Made by a program: the position numbers and the translations under genes | Assembly (NCBI RefSeq): GCF_002266425.1 | Contig: NZ_NPMN01000013.1 | Coordinates: 1 to 64,000, forward strand | Direction of reading: 5' to 3' | Origin: Tissierella sp. P1 | GTDB taxonomy: Bacteria > Bacillota > Clostridia > Tissierellales > Tissierellaceae | Length of the DNA stretch: 64,000 bases | The notes under the pieces: model-generated | The model's input: only the letters and a program-made list of their open reading frames with translations | Databases searched by the model: none | Told to the model about the DNA's origin: nothing | Shown: piece after piece, positions 17,047 to 28,568 of the stretch | Numbering within the stretch: the stretch's first letter is position 1 | Layout of the letters: every line of letters begins with the position of its first letter

Positions 17047-18411
17047 CTATGACATAAATTCTCTTAAATTGTACTCGTTTATTTTATTGAAAAGTTGTCT
17101 TCTACTTAAACCGATTACCTCAGCGGTTTTGGTTATATTGTTATCGTTTAATTTTAGAGCGTTGATTAAATATTCTTTTTCAAAGTTTGCCCTTGCAAGG
17201 TTAAAGTCTAAAGTATCAAAGTGTTTATGAGAATCAAAGTTTCTTGCTGTACTTGATTCTATTTCCTCCATTTTCAATATTCCATCCTTACATAAGACAA
17301 ACATTCTCTCGATTATATTTTTTAATTCTCTGATATTACCAGGATAGCTATAATTAAGTAGATATTTTAATGTTTCATTTTCTATCTTAGTAATATCCTT
17401 TTTAAATTCCATCTTATAATTATCTATAAAGAAATTAATCATATCCAAGATATCTTCTTTTCTCTCTCTGAGAGGAGGTATTTCAAGTATAATAGTATTT
17501 ATTCTATAAAAGAGATCTTCTCTAAAATTTCCACTTTGAATCTCATGTAGTAGATTCTTGTTAGTTGCACAGATTAATCTAAAATCAACTTCTATTTGTT
17601 TATTTGAACCCATTCTTTCAATTTTTCTATTTTCTAATACCCTTAGAAATTTAACTTGAATTTCTTGAGATATCTCTCCTATTTCATCTAGAAAGATAGT
17701 ACCTCCATTAGCTTCTTCAAATCTACCAATCCTCTTTTCATTAGCACCAGTAAAAGAACCTTTTTCATGTCCAAATAATTCAGATTCTAATAGATTTGTA
17801 GAATAATATTGACAATTAATAGCGATAAAAGGCATGTTAGATCTCTTGCTTATATCGTGAAGTCTTTGAGCTATGATCTCTTTTCCTACACCGGATTCCC
17901 CTAAAAGAAGTACATTTGCACTTGATTGTCCAATATCCTCTAGAGTGTTTAATAATTCCTTCATTTTAGGATTCTTGCTTTGATAAAGATATCTTTCCTT
18001 ATTCTTCTTTGTTGAAATCATATTGTTCTTCTTTTGTAAATTTAGCAGTTTTTTAGCCTTTTCTATTTCAATTAAAAGTTCCTCTGGATTATGGCTTTTG
18101 ATAAAATATCCGAATGCTCCTATTTTCATGGCTTCTACAGCTGTTTCTACTCCTCCGTAGCCTGTAACCATGATTACCTCTACGGACTCGTAGTCTGATT
18201 TTATCTTTTTCAATACCTCTATACCACTTAAACCAGGCATGATTACATCACATAGAACTATTGGATAGTATTCACTTTCCATAATATTTAAGGCTTCATC
18301 TCCACTTTTTGCCTCCCCAATAATAAAGCCTCTGCTTTCTAAAAGCATCCTATAGGTTTCTCTATGTTCTTTTTCATCATCAACTATTAATATTTTAAAT
18401 ACTTCCTTCAT
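17047..18411 (-). CDS. NtrC-family sigma-54-dependent response regulator
   Basis: 454 residues from ATG 18411, preceded by a GGAGGG. Receiver domain (1-120): 'ILIVDDEKEHRE', phospho-Asp in 'VLCDVIMPGLSG', and the 'VMVTGYGG' Thr switch. Central AAA+ domain: Walker A 'GESGVGKEIIAQRLH', sigma-54 contact loop 'EKGSFTGANEKR' (GSFTGA, a tolerated variant of GAFTGA), Walker B 'GTIFLDEIGEI'. C-terminal Fis-type HTH 'NITKTAEVIGLSRRQLFNKI'. It overlaps the kinase gene by 17 bp, so the two are co-translated. It converges on the NhaC gene, whose upstream region holds a sigma-54 promoter and an inverted repeat; that is the most likely target. Confidence 0.9.
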   Translation of the reverse strand: MKEVFKILIVDDEKEHRETYRMLLESRGFIIGEAKSGDEALNIMESEYYPIVLCDVIMPGLSGIEVLKKIKSDYESVEVIMVTGYGGVETAVEAMKIGAFGYFIKSHNPEELLIEIEKAKKLLNLQKKNNMISTKKNKERYLYQSKNPKMKELLNTLEDIGQSSANVLLLGESGVGKEIIAQRLHDISKRSNMPFIAINCQYYSTNLLESELFGHEKGSFTGANEKRIGRFEEANGGTIFLDEIGEISQEIQVKFLRVLENRKIERMGSNKQIEVDFRLICATNKNLLHEIQSGNFREDLFYRINTIILEIPPLRERKEDILDMINFFIDNYKMEFKKDITKIENETLKYLLNYSYPGNIRELKNIIERMFVLCKDGILKMEEIESSTARNFDSHKHFDTLDFNLARANFEKEYLINALKLNDNNITKTAEVIGLSRRQLFNKINEYNLREFMS

Positions 18412-20399
18412 TGCTATTCCCTCCAGCTGGTAAATACACTTTGAATTTTGTACCAAATCCTAACTTGCTTTCTATAGAAATGTCACCTTTTAGTTTTTTA
18501 ACTTCATTATAGGTTATATAAAGTCCCAGTCCTGTACCTTTACCCGGTTCCTTAGAAGTATAAAAAGGATTGAAGATTTTCTCTATATTCTCTGCATTAA
18601 TTCCAATTCCGTTATCTATAAATTCTATTAGGATACCTTCATCATATTCATAGGCTTTTACTATGATTTCTCCATTTTCTTCAATAGCATCCATAGCATT
18701 AGACAATAAATTTATCAATATATGCTTTAAAGACTCTTGATTAATTAAAAATTTATAGTTATTTATACATTCAACTTTGTAACTTATCCCCTGTTTCTGT
18801 AAATTTTTTACTTGTAGCTCTAAAATATTGTGGATAAATTCACCTATATTCACAAATTCTTCAGTATCACCAGAAATTCTAGAGAAATTGAGAATATTGT
18901 CTATAATCCTACTGGCTCTTCGTACTGCATTATCAATATAATCAAGGGATTTATTGATATTTGTATTGGAATATGACCTTAGAATAAAACTATGATTTCT
19001 AATTATTCCTAAAGGATTTCTAATTTCGTGGGCTATACCAGCGGCCAATTCTCCAATTGCCATCATTTTATTAGCTTGGAGCAATTTATTCTTACTTATT
19101 TTATCGCTAGTAACGTTATACATTAAAACTAATGTATTGTTAATATTATTATTGGTGTCTTTTAAGGGATAAGTATTGACTTCATAGACTTCATTTTTTA
19201 AATATATTTCATTTTTACAATTAATACTATCCTCAAAAGTACTTTTTATAATATTAATCAAAATCAGAAGTAGAAAACATATCTAAAATTTCACCATAAT
19301 ACTTTCCTAAGACTTGATATTTGCTCTTTCCTATGAAATTTAAGAAGGACTTATTAGTATTAACAACTATATTATCTCTATTTAAAACTAACATAAACTC
19401 AGTCATTCCATCAAAAACGATTTGCAGGTCATTTCTACTATCTTCTAACTCTTTAGTTCTAAGTTTAATTTGTTTTTTAAGAGAACTATTCCATAGACTC
19501 ATCAAGATAATAATAGTAGCTATTATAAGTATAAGGGAAAATATATATTTTTTAGCTGCCTCAATATCAAATTGTCTAACAATAGGTGCTGAAATGCCAA
19601 ACCATTTTTGCTGCACTTTTTCAACAGCATTTTTCTTCTTCAATGCATCTATACCCTTGTTTAAAATAGGAATTAATTCAGGTTTAGACTTAGGAACAGC
19701 GAAAACCACCTGATTTTCATAAACAGGTTTTTCAATTATTTTTACTTTATTTTCTAGATGATTATTATTTAAGTGATAAAATATGACAGGTTCGTCTCCT
19801 AAAACTCCATCTACTTTCCCTTCTCCAAGAAGTAGCAATGCTTCCTCTAAGTCACCAACATAATGCTGCTCGATACTAGGGAAATTAATACTTAGATATT
19901 CGCTGGCATAGTCTTTCTTTTGCATAGCCATAACCTTACCTTCAAGGTCTTGTAGACTATGTATGTCAGTGTTGCTAGCCTGAATCACCAATACAGATCT
20001 TAAATTATATATAGGTTTAGTGAATAGGAAATGTTTACTCCTTTCAGCACTAGCAAACATATCACATATATCAGTTTGACCCTGTGAAAGGCTGTCTATA
20101 GCATCTTCCCAGAGCATAGGATGAAGCTCAATATTAGTTCCTATTTCTATAGATAAGGAATTTACATAATCAATGAGAATTCCCTTATATTGTCCATCTG
20201 CTTCATCATGAAATCTGAGAGGAGGAGCATTTCTATCAGCAGCATATATTAAGCTTCCTTGTTGATGTAACCATTCTCTCTCTTTTTTAGTTAAATTATT
20301 AGATAAATTAATTCTATTATTTAGAATTATAAAGAGGGGAAATAATATGATAAGTATTATAAAAATAATTGCAATTTGTTTATAAGCCTTATGACCCAA
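18395..20399 (-). CDS. Sensor histidine kinase with solute-binding sensor domain, frameshifted near 19257
   Basis: Start TTG 20399 with GGGAGG ahead. Domains in order: membrane anchor (1-25); family-3 solute-binding domain ('LIYAADRNAPPLRFHDEADGQYKGILIDYVNSLS' to 'VQQKWFGIS'), which lies outside the membrane; second membrane helix ('YIFSLILIIATIIILMSLW'); PAS domain; HisKA with phospho-His in 'GIAHEIRNPLGIIRNHS'; ATPase with 'NLLSNAMDAI', 'DNGIGI' and 'GTGLGLYI'. The frame stops at 19254-19256 within 'STSDFD' and resumes as LINIIKSTF one frame over. Four Ts where three would fit explain it, so I treat this as one gene of ~668 residues. It signals to the overlapping NtrC-type regulator. The ligand is probably an amino acid or similar polar molecule. 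Confidence 0.8.
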
Positions 20400-20565
20400 G
20401 GTTATACCTCCCACTAAGATGATAATTTTATTATATCATATCTTTTAAGAGATGACTAAATACTGGGAATAATTAGAATGGATTCTCAATACTATGAGGT
20501 TAAGGGCTTTATTGGAAAAAAGAAATATCTAAAATATATAATTATGAATATAGGAGGAAAGTTAA

Positions 20566-21057
20566 GTGAAAATAGGTATTATTTCTGATACTCATATTAC
20601 AAAAAATATCCCTAGCTTTATTGACTTTCTAGATACTTATTTTAAGGAAGTGGACATCATTGTTCATTCAGGTGATTATATAAGTATAGAAGTCATAGAA
20701 GCATTACAAAAGTACAAGAATTTTATTGGAGTGTGGGGAAATGTAGATGAACCTGAAGTAAAAAATCTGATAAAGGAAAAAGAAGTAGTCACTATAGAGG
20801 GTTATAGAATAGGGATTTTTCATGGACATGGTACTATTAGCAATACTTTAGATCGAGCCTATGAAAAATTCAGAGAAGATGATGTAGATATAATTATATT
20901 TGGTCATAGTCATCAACCATTAGTTAAAACTAAGAAGGGAATATTGATGTTGAATCCTGGATCATTGACCAATAAACGTCAAGAAAGATGGTATTCTTAT
21001 ATTATATTAGAATTAAATACAGAAAGTATTGATTTGCAATTTAAATTTTTTTCTTAG
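20566..21057 (+). CDS. YfcE/MJ0936-type metallophosphoesterase
   Basis: 163 residues from GTG 20566 (AGGAGG upstream). Calcineurin-like phosphoesterase motifs are complete: 'IGIISDTHI' (D-x-H), 'DIIVHSGDYI' (GD), 'GVWGNVDEPEV' (GN-D, replacing GNHD), 'IFHGHG', and 'IIIFGHSHQPLV' (GHSH). This small single-domain type hydrolyses phosphodiesters such as model nucleotides; the physiological substrate is not known. It is a single-gene unit between a divergent kinase operon and an HD-GYP gene, with a weak hairpin downstream. Confidence 0.85.
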   Translation: MKIGIISDTHITKNIPSFIDFLDTYFKEVDIIVHSGDYISIEVIEALQKYKNFIGVWGNVDEPEVKNLIKEKEVVTIEGYRIGIFHGHGTISNTLDRAYEKFREDDVDIIIFGHSHQPLVKTKKGILMLNPGSLTNKRQERWYSYIILELNTESIDLQFKFFS

Positions 21058-21092
21058 AATATTAAAGAAAGAGGGTTAGGATTTTAGTGGAG

Positions 21093-21116
21093 GTTAAGCT
21101 AAAGCTAACTTTTTTG
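21093..21116 (+). terminator. Weak terminator-like hairpin
   Basis: GTTA-a-GC (93-99 of the local block) pairs with GCTAAC (21104-21109) across a 4-base loop with one bulged A, followed directly by six Ts. Confidence 0.4.
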
Positions 21117-21256
21117 TCGTATTGTGTATAACCTTGTTGGAAATTGTAGAAATATTTGGTATAATTATTTTAATTATAATAAGTTAATATCTAACTGTAA
21201 TAGCAATGATTATTCATAAGTTTATGTTCTAATGAAAACTCACACGGAGGTACAAC

Positions 21257-22147
21257 ATGGATGGTTTTAAAATCTATAAAAACGGTGAAGCCATAAAAGA
21301 AGATATAAACAAAGCAGGAAGATTTAAACTTATGATTCAAGACAGTGATTTTGAAATCTTTGAATCTTACATACATGCAGGGCATTCGGTGATTTGTCAG
21401 CCATATGAATGTGAGAATTCGATGAATGCAGTCTTTGTATTAAGTGGTAAACTTTATCATACTAATACGAAGTCTTATATTTTAGGGGGAGAACATTATA
21501 CCTTTAAGAATTTAAAAGAAACCCATCACCTTAGTGTAGAGGAAGATACAGAACTCTTGATGATTAGAAAAAAGAGTTTTTTCATGGAGCAAGTATCCAA
21601 GATGAATAAGACCATGGAGCTTATGGATATGATTCAGAAAAAAGATCATTATACAGAGAAACATTGTAATAGTACAGGGAATTTAGCTGTTAAAATAGCA
21701 ACTTATTTAAAGCTTTCAGATGAGGTTATTCAAAATGTCTTATTTATAGGTAAAATTCATGATATAGGGAAGATCGATGTCCCTATTGAAATTTTAAATA
21801 AACCTGGAAAATTGACTGCAGAAGAGTTTGATTTCATAAAAAAACATCCTCAGAGGGGACATGATATAGTCATGGAGACAATTGGAGATAAAGGAGTTGC
21901 TAAAATTATTTTGCAGCATCATGAAAAAATTGATGGCAGCGGTTATCCTTTTGGTCTAAAAGGCAAAGAAATATCTATGGAGGCTAAAATTATTTTAGTT
22001 GCAGATAGCTTTGATGCTATGACATCTAATAGACCATATCGAAAGCCTATGAGTGTTAATGATGCCATCCAAGAACTTAGAACTTATTCAGGTATATGGT
22101 ATGAAAAAGAAATAGTTGAGGCATTAGTTGAGGTAGTTAGAGAATAA
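21257..22147 (+). CDS. Cupin-like domain fused to HD-GYP cyclic-di-GMP phosphodiesterase
   Basis: 296 residues; ACGGAGG precedes ATG 21257. Residues ~1-115 look like a small beta-barrel sensor of the cupin type ('YIHAGHSVICQPYECENSMNAVFVLSGKLYH', 'LGGEHYTFKNLKETHHLSVEEDTELL'). Residues ~125-296 form an HD-GYP domain with 'KIHDIGKIDVP' (HD), 'KKHPQRGHDIV' (HP..H), 'ILQHHEKIDGSGYPFGLKGKEI' (HH, GYP) and 'VADSFDAMTSNRPYR'. HD-GYP enzymes cleave cyclic di-GMP to pGpG or GMP. The N-terminal barrel probably binds a small ligand that sets activity. There is no membrane segment, so it acts in the cytoplasm. It has its own terminator. Confidence 0.85.
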   Translation: MDGFKIYKNGEAIKEDINKAGRFKLMIQDSDFEIFESYIHAGHSVICQPYECENSMNAVFVLSGKLYHTNTKSYILGGEHYTFKNLKETHHLSVEEDTELLMIRKKSFFMEQVSKMNKTMELMDMIQKKDHYTEKHCNSTGNLAVKIATYLKLSDEVIQNVLFIGKIHDIGKIDVPIEILNKPGKLTAEEFDFIKKHPQRGHDIVMETIGDKGVAKIILQHHEKIDGSGYPFGLKGKEISMEAKIILVADSFDAMTSNRPYRKPMSVNDAIQELRTYSGIWYEKEIVEALVEVVRE

Positions 22148-22165
22148 ATCATTATTTATTAATAG

Positions 22166-22206
22166 AAAAGAGAATCAATTAAAAGGGATTGATTCTCTTT
22201 TCTTTA
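22166..22206 (+). terminator. Rho-independent terminator after the HD-GYP gene
   Basis: AAAAGAGAATCAAT (22166-22179) pairs with ATTGATTCTCTTTT (22188-22201) and is followed by CTTTATTT, 19 bases after the stop codon. Confidence 0.85.
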
Positions 22207-22364
22207 TTTATCTAAGAATATATTTACAATTCAGCCATAACAAAAATCTATGATGGTACCAGATATTATCAAATGTGCTAATATTTAGGGACTATTTTTA
22301 ATTTGGAGATATAATGAAATAGGGCAAAAGCTTGACAAAAAAACTACAAGTAGGGGGTAAAGGT

Positions 22365-25300
22365 ATGAAAAAGTTATTATCATTATTTGTTGCTTTAGTG
22401 CTCATTCTTTCTAATGGAACCATATCATTAGGACAAGCAAATGACTATGAAAATAGTTGGGCAAAGAATGAGATCGATTATATGAGAGCAAAAGGAATCC
22501 TTTCAGGTTATCCAGATGGAACATTTAAACCTACTAATAAAATGAGTAAGTCAGAATTTTATAGGGTCATAAATGGTTTGATGGGTTATACTGAAAAATC
22601 CGAAAATCAATTTACAGATGTAAGTCCAACAGATTGGTATTATGAAGAAGTTCAAAAGGGGTTAAGGGCTGAATATATATTATCCGAAGCAGTATTAAAT
22701 GCCAAGGAAAATATTACTAGGGGAGAAGTTGCCAGAATAATTAGTGTGGTCTTTGGTATTGAAGAAGACTCCTCAGCTGCAGAGGTATTTATTGATAATC
22801 TAAGATTTTCTGAAGAACTTAAGGGAGTGATTGGTGGATTAAAGAAAAATGGATTTGTCAATGGCTTTCCAGATGGAACTTTTAGACCACAAGATGAGAT
22901 TACTAGAGCTGAAGTTATTAAGATGATTCACAATATTTCAGGAGAAATAGTTAATACCTCAGATACTGTATCTAAAGATATAAAAACAAATCTTTTAATA
23001 AATACATCGGGTGTGATATTAAAGGATATGACTATAGAAGGTAATTTATATCTTACTGAGGGAATAGGAGTAGGAGATATAACCCTTGATAATGTCATAG
23101 TAAAAGGTGAATTAATTATAAAAGGCGGAGGATCTAACTCTGTAACTATTAGAAACTCTAAGATTAAAGTGGTATCAGTAAATAGGCAAAAAGGCTTAGT
23201 AGGAATAAAGTTTGAAAATACATTAGTAGAAGAACTTAAGGCTGTGAATGAGGTAAAATTAGAACTGATAAATAGAACTAAAATCAATAAAATGCAGTTA
23301 GATGGTAAGGGGGAAATCCTAGTTGAAGAAGGGGGAGCCATAGCAATCCTTCGTATATCTAACAAGAATGTAATAGTTAGATCAAAGGGAGATATCCAAT
23401 CTATACTAGGAAAACAAGAAATAGAGATAAATGGAAAGAAAGTAAAAGCCAATGTTGAATTTAAAGTAGTGGAAGGAAAAGTATTGGATGTAAAAGAAGA
23501 TACGAATATAAAACCACCTTCATCTGGAGGTTCTGGTGGGAGGACAAGTAATGACCATGAAAAGCCAACACAAAAACCAGAAGAGCCAGCAATATTAACA
23601 GGGATTAAAATTTCTAAGGCAGCAGATAAATTAGTTTATGAAATAGGGGAAAAATTAGATATAACTGGATTAGAAGTAACTGGAATATATAGTGATGGCA
23701 GTAAAAAGATAAAAGAGGTAAAAATTGGGGATATATCAGGATTCGATAGTTCAAAGGAAGTAATTAGCCAAACATTGGTGATTACAATAGATGGTAAGAC
23801 TGCTACATATACAATAAAGATAAAAGCAAAAGAAGTAGAAAAGCCAGAAGAACCAATAAATTATGAATTTGTTGCTGAATTGGATAAAAAAGATTATACC
23901 GTAGATGAAGATATAACTTTATCAGGAAGAACATTGAAAAATAATATAGGTATAAATAGTGTTGATATAACATTGAAGTTAGTGGATGATGAAGAAAATC
24001 TTATAACCTTAGATCAAATTCATACAAGAACAGATGGTAAGCTTATTTATACATTTCAGGTTCCGGCAGAAACAGCAGCAGGAGTATATAAATTAACTGT
24101 AAAAGCTGGTGATCCACTGAGTAAGGCATTGAAATTCGACTTAGTCATAAAGGAAAAAGAAAAACCAGCGGTTACCAAAGATAATTTAGATAAAAAACTG
24201 AAAGAGGCAGAAGCACTAGACCCTAAAGAATATACGGAAAAATCCTGGGAAAACTTAGAAGCAGTAATATCTAATGCTATATCAATATATTGTAAAAATA
24301 ATGCCACACAAGAAGAAGTAAACAAGGCGGTTGAAGATTTAATTAATGCAATAGGTCTATTAGAGAAGAAATCTGTAGAAGAGATTAAAATTACTTTAGA
24401 TTACTATGATGGTAAGGCTGCTTATCAAACTAGTTATCCTTCTACATGCTTTAAAATAGCAAAAGTTGTTAATGCACCAAAAAATTCAAATTATTATAAA
24501 GTTATTATAGCAGATAAAATATCTACAACGGGCAAAATTACAGGATATGATCCTATTTTAGATATTGCTGTAGATGAATTTGAAACATTATTAGGAACAA
24601 CCAATGGTGTAACAGTACAATTATTTGAAGATGCAAAAGCAACAATTAGAGTGGGAGAAGTTCAAGTAAGTTTAGTACCTAATGAGAAAGAGCCAAATGA
24701 AGTAACTGTTACATTTAATATTGAAGAAATTACTGCTGAAGTAGGAGAGTATTTCCCTTATGAAGGAGATATATGGGTAGTAACAACTGGACTTGAAGAT
24801 GATGATATAGATTCTATAGTTATTAGATCAAGCGATGAAAAGATTATTTCTGTAACACAAAGTCCTGCTCATGAGATTCAAGATCCCAAGGGAAAAAGAT
24901 GTTATGGAAAGGCAATATCCCCAGGAGAAGCTAAAATTATAGCTACTGTAACTACAGTAGATGGAAAGGTATATACGGGAGAATGTAAAGTTACAGTAAC
25001 ACCACCAGTAGTAAAGGTGATAGGTATAACATTAAATAAAACTGAAATACCACTAGAAATTGGAGCAACTGAAACATTAGTAGCAACAATAGATCCAACA
25101 AATGCAACAAATAAAAATATAACTTGGAAATCAAATAATGTAGATATTGCAACTGTTGATGCTAATGGTAAAGTTACAGCAGTAGCACTAGGTGAAGCTG
25201 TGATCATAGCAACTACAATAGATGGAAATAAATCTGCTGCATGTGTAGTTACGGTAACAGAAAAGTCTCAAGAAGCGGCTGTTACTTTAAATTATAGTGA

Positions 25301-25899
25301 AATAAAGATAGGTATTGGGGAAGATTATCCTAAAGGTAAGGGAGCTTATTTAACGGCTAAAATTGTGGGACTGGAAGAAAGTGAAATTAAAGATATAAAA
25401 TTTACTATATCCGATGAGACCGTAGCAACCCTTGTACAGAGAAATATAAAAACTACATCCTATGGAAAGGGCTTAAAAAACGGTACTGCAATAGTGACTG
25501 TAACGGTAACAGATATAAATGATAACAAATATATTGCAGAATGTAAAATAATTGTAGGTACAGGAGTAGAAGATAAACCCCTTGAGCCGGAAAAACCAGA
25601 TGAAAATATAGAAATAATTCTAACTTATTATGATGGCGGTTGATTATAGTGGAATGCCCGTTGGATTTTCAATAGAAGCTATTAGACTACCAAATGATGC
25701 AACTAATTATAGAGTTGTTTTTAAAGATAAAATTTCTGAAATAGTCAATATAGAAGATATAGATACAACTATGGATATTTCCATAGATGAATTCGAAGAA
25801 CTACTAGAAACAGAAAAAAATGTAACTATACAATTCTTTAAAGATGATAAAACCACTATAGTAGGAGAAGTTCAAATAATTCCTATACCTTATGAATAA
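22365..25899 (+). CDS. Large SLH-anchored protein with Ig-like, FIVAR and repeated unique domains, frameshifted near 25638
   Basis: ATG 22365 follows AGGGGG. In order: signal peptide; three SLH repeats (~25-195, 'GILSGYPDGTFKPTNKMSKSEFYRVING'); a region of short beta repeats (~215-385); a Gly/Ser linker 'PPSSGGSGG'; a Big_3-type Ig-like domain ('LTGIKISKAADKLVYEIGEKLDITGLEVTGIYSDGS'); another beta-sandwich; a FIVAR-like helical module; a repeated unit 'ITLDYYDGKAAYQ...VDEFETLLGTTNGVTVQLFEDAKATI'; a Big_2 domain ('ITLNKTEIPLEIGATETLVATIDPTNA'). The frame stops at 25641 in 'ILTYYDGG', and a second copy of the DYYDG unit continues in the next frame to 25899 (VDEFEELL equivalent: IDEFEELLETEKNVTIQFF). 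One extra G joins them. Total ~1,178 residues; structural or adhesive wall protein. Confidence 0.8.
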
Positions 25900-25977
25900 G
25901 AGAATTAGAACTGATATATAAGGCTAAATGATAAGAATAAACATAAAATCTTAAGGATTAAAAAAGGAGCGATAAGG

Positions 25978-28542
25978 TTGAAAAAGAAATTGTCTATATT
26001 TATGGCAATAATGATTATCTGCATAACTGTAGTTCCTGTTTATGGCGAAATCATAGATAATCAGATACTTGTTAAAACACAAAAAAAAGAAATAACTACA
26101 AAAAATATTGAAAAAATAGTTATTGAAGGTAAAAATCAGATAAAAGAAGGTAGAAATTTTAATTTGGTATTAGCCTTAATGGACTATAAAGGCAAGATAC
26201 TTAACTATGTTACCTCAGAAGAATTTTTTGAAGGAGAAGAAATTAACAAAATAAATGGTTATACAAAAATATTATCTGATAGCCATAAAGTTAGAGTCTT
26301 TGCTTGGGATAATTTAGACGATAGAAATTTAATTTCAAATATGGTTGAGATACCTATAAAAAATGATAATTCTGCTGAAGAAATTGTAAAAATAGATGAG
26401 TTAAATATGCAAATAGTACAGGGCATAGAATATGAATTACCTAAAGAAGTACCAGCAATAATGAATAATGGCGAAACAAAAAGTGTACCTGTAAAGTGGA
26501 GTGTTGATAGTGTTGATACTACTAAAGTCGGTAGGATTGTTATTAAAGGAAATGTTATAGGATATAGAGGAGAAAAGGTTATATTAAATTTAAATATAAA
26601 GAAATTTGACAAAATCATTTCTATAGATAATTTAGATATAACCATAGATATAGGAGATGAATTTAAATTTCCTAATTCAGTATTGGCCACAATGAGCTCA
26701 GGAGACAAAAGTTATGTATCAGTAGAATGGAATGTAGATACAGTAGATACAAGCATGGAAGGAATATATACCTTTGAAGGAAAAGTTCAAGGGTATGAAA
26801 GCAATGTAATACTTAACTTAACTATACAAAAACTTGATTTAGATAAAGTTGTTGAATTTGCAAATAGTGAATTAGAGGAAGTTATAAGAGAGGAATTAGG
26901 AATAGATGATGGTGATATACTGCAAAGTGATTTAATGGGAATAACTGAACTTAATATTGATTGGACACTATATGAAGACTTAAATATAGAAGATATTAAA
27001 TACCTAAAAGGACTAGAGACTTTAAGTCTAAGTTCTTATCAATATAATTTTGACTTAACACCTTTAGCTAATTTAACAAAATTAAATTCATTAAACTTAT
27101 TTGGAAATGCCATAAATGATATCAGACCTTTGGAAAGACTGACTAATTTAACAAAATTAAATTTAGGATCCAACAATATTACTGATATATCAGCCCTTAA
27201 AGATTTAACTAACTTAGTTGAACTTCAACTTAATGGAAACAAAATAACTGATATAAGATTACTTTCAGATATGGCAGATTTAAAAAAACTAATGATTGGC
27301 GGAAATCAAATAAAGGATTATAGTCCTACAGCAAGATATTATGAGAACTTAACAAGTAAGGACTTTGAAGTTACTATTTTAGAAGCTAATGATAAGAATG
27401 TTATAGAAATTAATTTAGATATAGGGGAAACCCTTATCCTACCATATGCTATTAAACTATCTAATGGAGATATAGTATTTGTAAATTGGGAATATGAAAA
27501 GATAACCGGAGAAGAGAATGGTGTTGAAACTATAATAGGACAAGAGATAAACTCTCAGAATGAAATTTATATAGAATGTACTATAGGTTCTGGAGAAGAA
27601 GACAATGCTGTATATTTTGCTGACTCAAATTTGGAAACTGCTGTAAGGATGGCTATTGATAAGAATAAGGGGGATATATATTATAGTGATGTCAAAAATC
27701 TAAAGAAATTAGATGCAATGGGTAGGGGAATCACTGACTTATCAGGCATTGAGAACTTAAAAGGATTAGAAGAACTTTGGCTTTGGGGAAATAGTTTAAC
27801 GGCAAATCAATTGAAATATTTAAAGGGTCTAAACAATTTAATTAGATTAGATTTATCTTTAAATAAGATTAATTATGTAGGAAATAATGCTTTTGAAGAG
27901 ATGGACAAGCTAGAAGAATTATATTTAAGCGAAAATGAAATGGTTGAAATAAGTGAAAGTGCTTTTAATGGATTAGACAATTTAATTCATTTAGAGATAG
28001 AAGAAAATAGGTTAACTAATATTAATGCCGTAAAGAATTTACCAAGTTTAAAGGAATTATATATGAGATATAACGGAATTAGTGACATAAGTTCTGTTAA
28101 AGACTTAGATAATATAACTCTCTTATGGGCATCTAATAACCGTATTTCAGATATTTCATATTTAGCTAATTTAGAAGAACTTCAATGGCTAAGGCTTGAA
28201 AATAATAATATAGAGGATATTTCTTCATTAAGTGGACTTACAAAATTAACTAGGCTTGCTCTTGAATCCAATAGAGTTTCAAACTTAGATCCAGTATCAG
28301 GTATGTTGGATCTTGAATGGTTGGAAATAGGAAGTAATCAGATATCAAGTATTGACGGAGTAAGTGAGTTAATAGGTTTATCTATTTTAAATTTAAAAAA
28401 TAATAAAATAACTAATATTGAAGCTTTAAAGAAATTAGAAAATTTAACTCAATTATATTTGGCTGGAAACCTTATTACTGATTTTAGCCCAGTAGTAGAT
28501 TTTTATCATATGATAAAGGCTAAGGATTTTAGTTTAAATTAG
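25978..28542 (+). CDS. Secreted leucine-rich-repeat protein (internalin-like) with Ig-like repeats
   Basis: 854 residues from TTG 25978 with AAAGGAG ten bases upstream. A signal peptide ends near VPVYG. Residues ~140-290 hold two related Ig-like units ('LNMQIVQGIEYELPKEVPAIMNNGE' and 'LDITIDIGDEFKFPNSVLATMSSGD'), each ending in a V(D/S)TVDT motif. Two leucine-rich-repeat blocks follow (~325-455 and ~575-850), with 22-residue units such as 'LTNLTKLNLGSNNITDIS' and 'LKELYMRYNGISDISS', separated by a beta domain. There is no sortase or SLH anchor. It lies in a surface-protein cluster, 26 bp upstream of the protease gene and probably co-transcribed with it. Role inferred: extracellular binding of protein or glycan ligands. 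Confidence 0.8.
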   Translation: MKKKLSIFMAIMIICITVVPVYGEIIDNQILVKTQKKEITTKNIEKIVIEGKNQIKEGRNFNLVLALMDYKGKILNYVTSEEFFEGEEINKINGYTKILSDSHKVRVFAWDNLDDRNLISNMVEIPIKNDNSAEEIVKIDELNMQIVQGIEYELPKEVPAIMNNGETKSVPVKWSVDSVDTTKVGRIVIKGNVIGYRGEKVILNLNIKKFDKIISIDNLDITIDIGDEFKFPNSVLATMSSGDKSYVSVEWNVDTVDTSMEGIYTFEGKVQGYESNVILNLTIQKLDLDKVVEFANSELEEVIREELGIDDGDILQSDLMGITELNIDWTLYEDLNIEDIKYLKGLETLSLSSYQYNFDLTPLANLTKLNSLNLFGNAINDIRPLERLTNLTKLNLGSNNITDISALKDLTNLVELQLNGNKITDIRLLSDMADLKKLMIGGNQIKDYSPTARYYENLTSKDFEVTILEANDKNVIEINLDIGETLILPYAIKLSNGDIVFVNWEYEKITGEENGVETIIGQEINSQNEIYIECTIGSGEEDNAVYFADSNLETAVRMAIDKNKGDIYYSDVKNLKKLDAMGRGITDLSGIENLKGLEELWLWGNSLTANQLKYLKGLNNLIRLDLSLNKINYVGNNAFEEMDKLEELYLSENEMVEISESAFNGLDNLIHLEIEENRLTNINAVKNLPSLKELYMRYNGISDISSVKDLDNITLLWASNNRISDISYLANLEELQWLRLENNNIEDISSLSGLTKLTRLALESNRVSNLDPVSGMLDLEWLEIGSNQISSIDGVSELIGLSILNLKNNKITNIEALKKLENLTQLYLAGNLITDFSPVVDFYHMIKAKDFSLN

Positions 28543-28568
28543 AAAATATAATCATTGGAGGGATTTAA

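Noticed and set aside
25630-25650. In-frame TGA at 25641-25643 in the large SLH protein as a second selenocysteine codon
   Set aside because: The downstream sequence that matches the repeated domain is in a different frame, not in the UGA frame, and no redox motif or SECIS-like hairpin is present. A one-base length change explains it.
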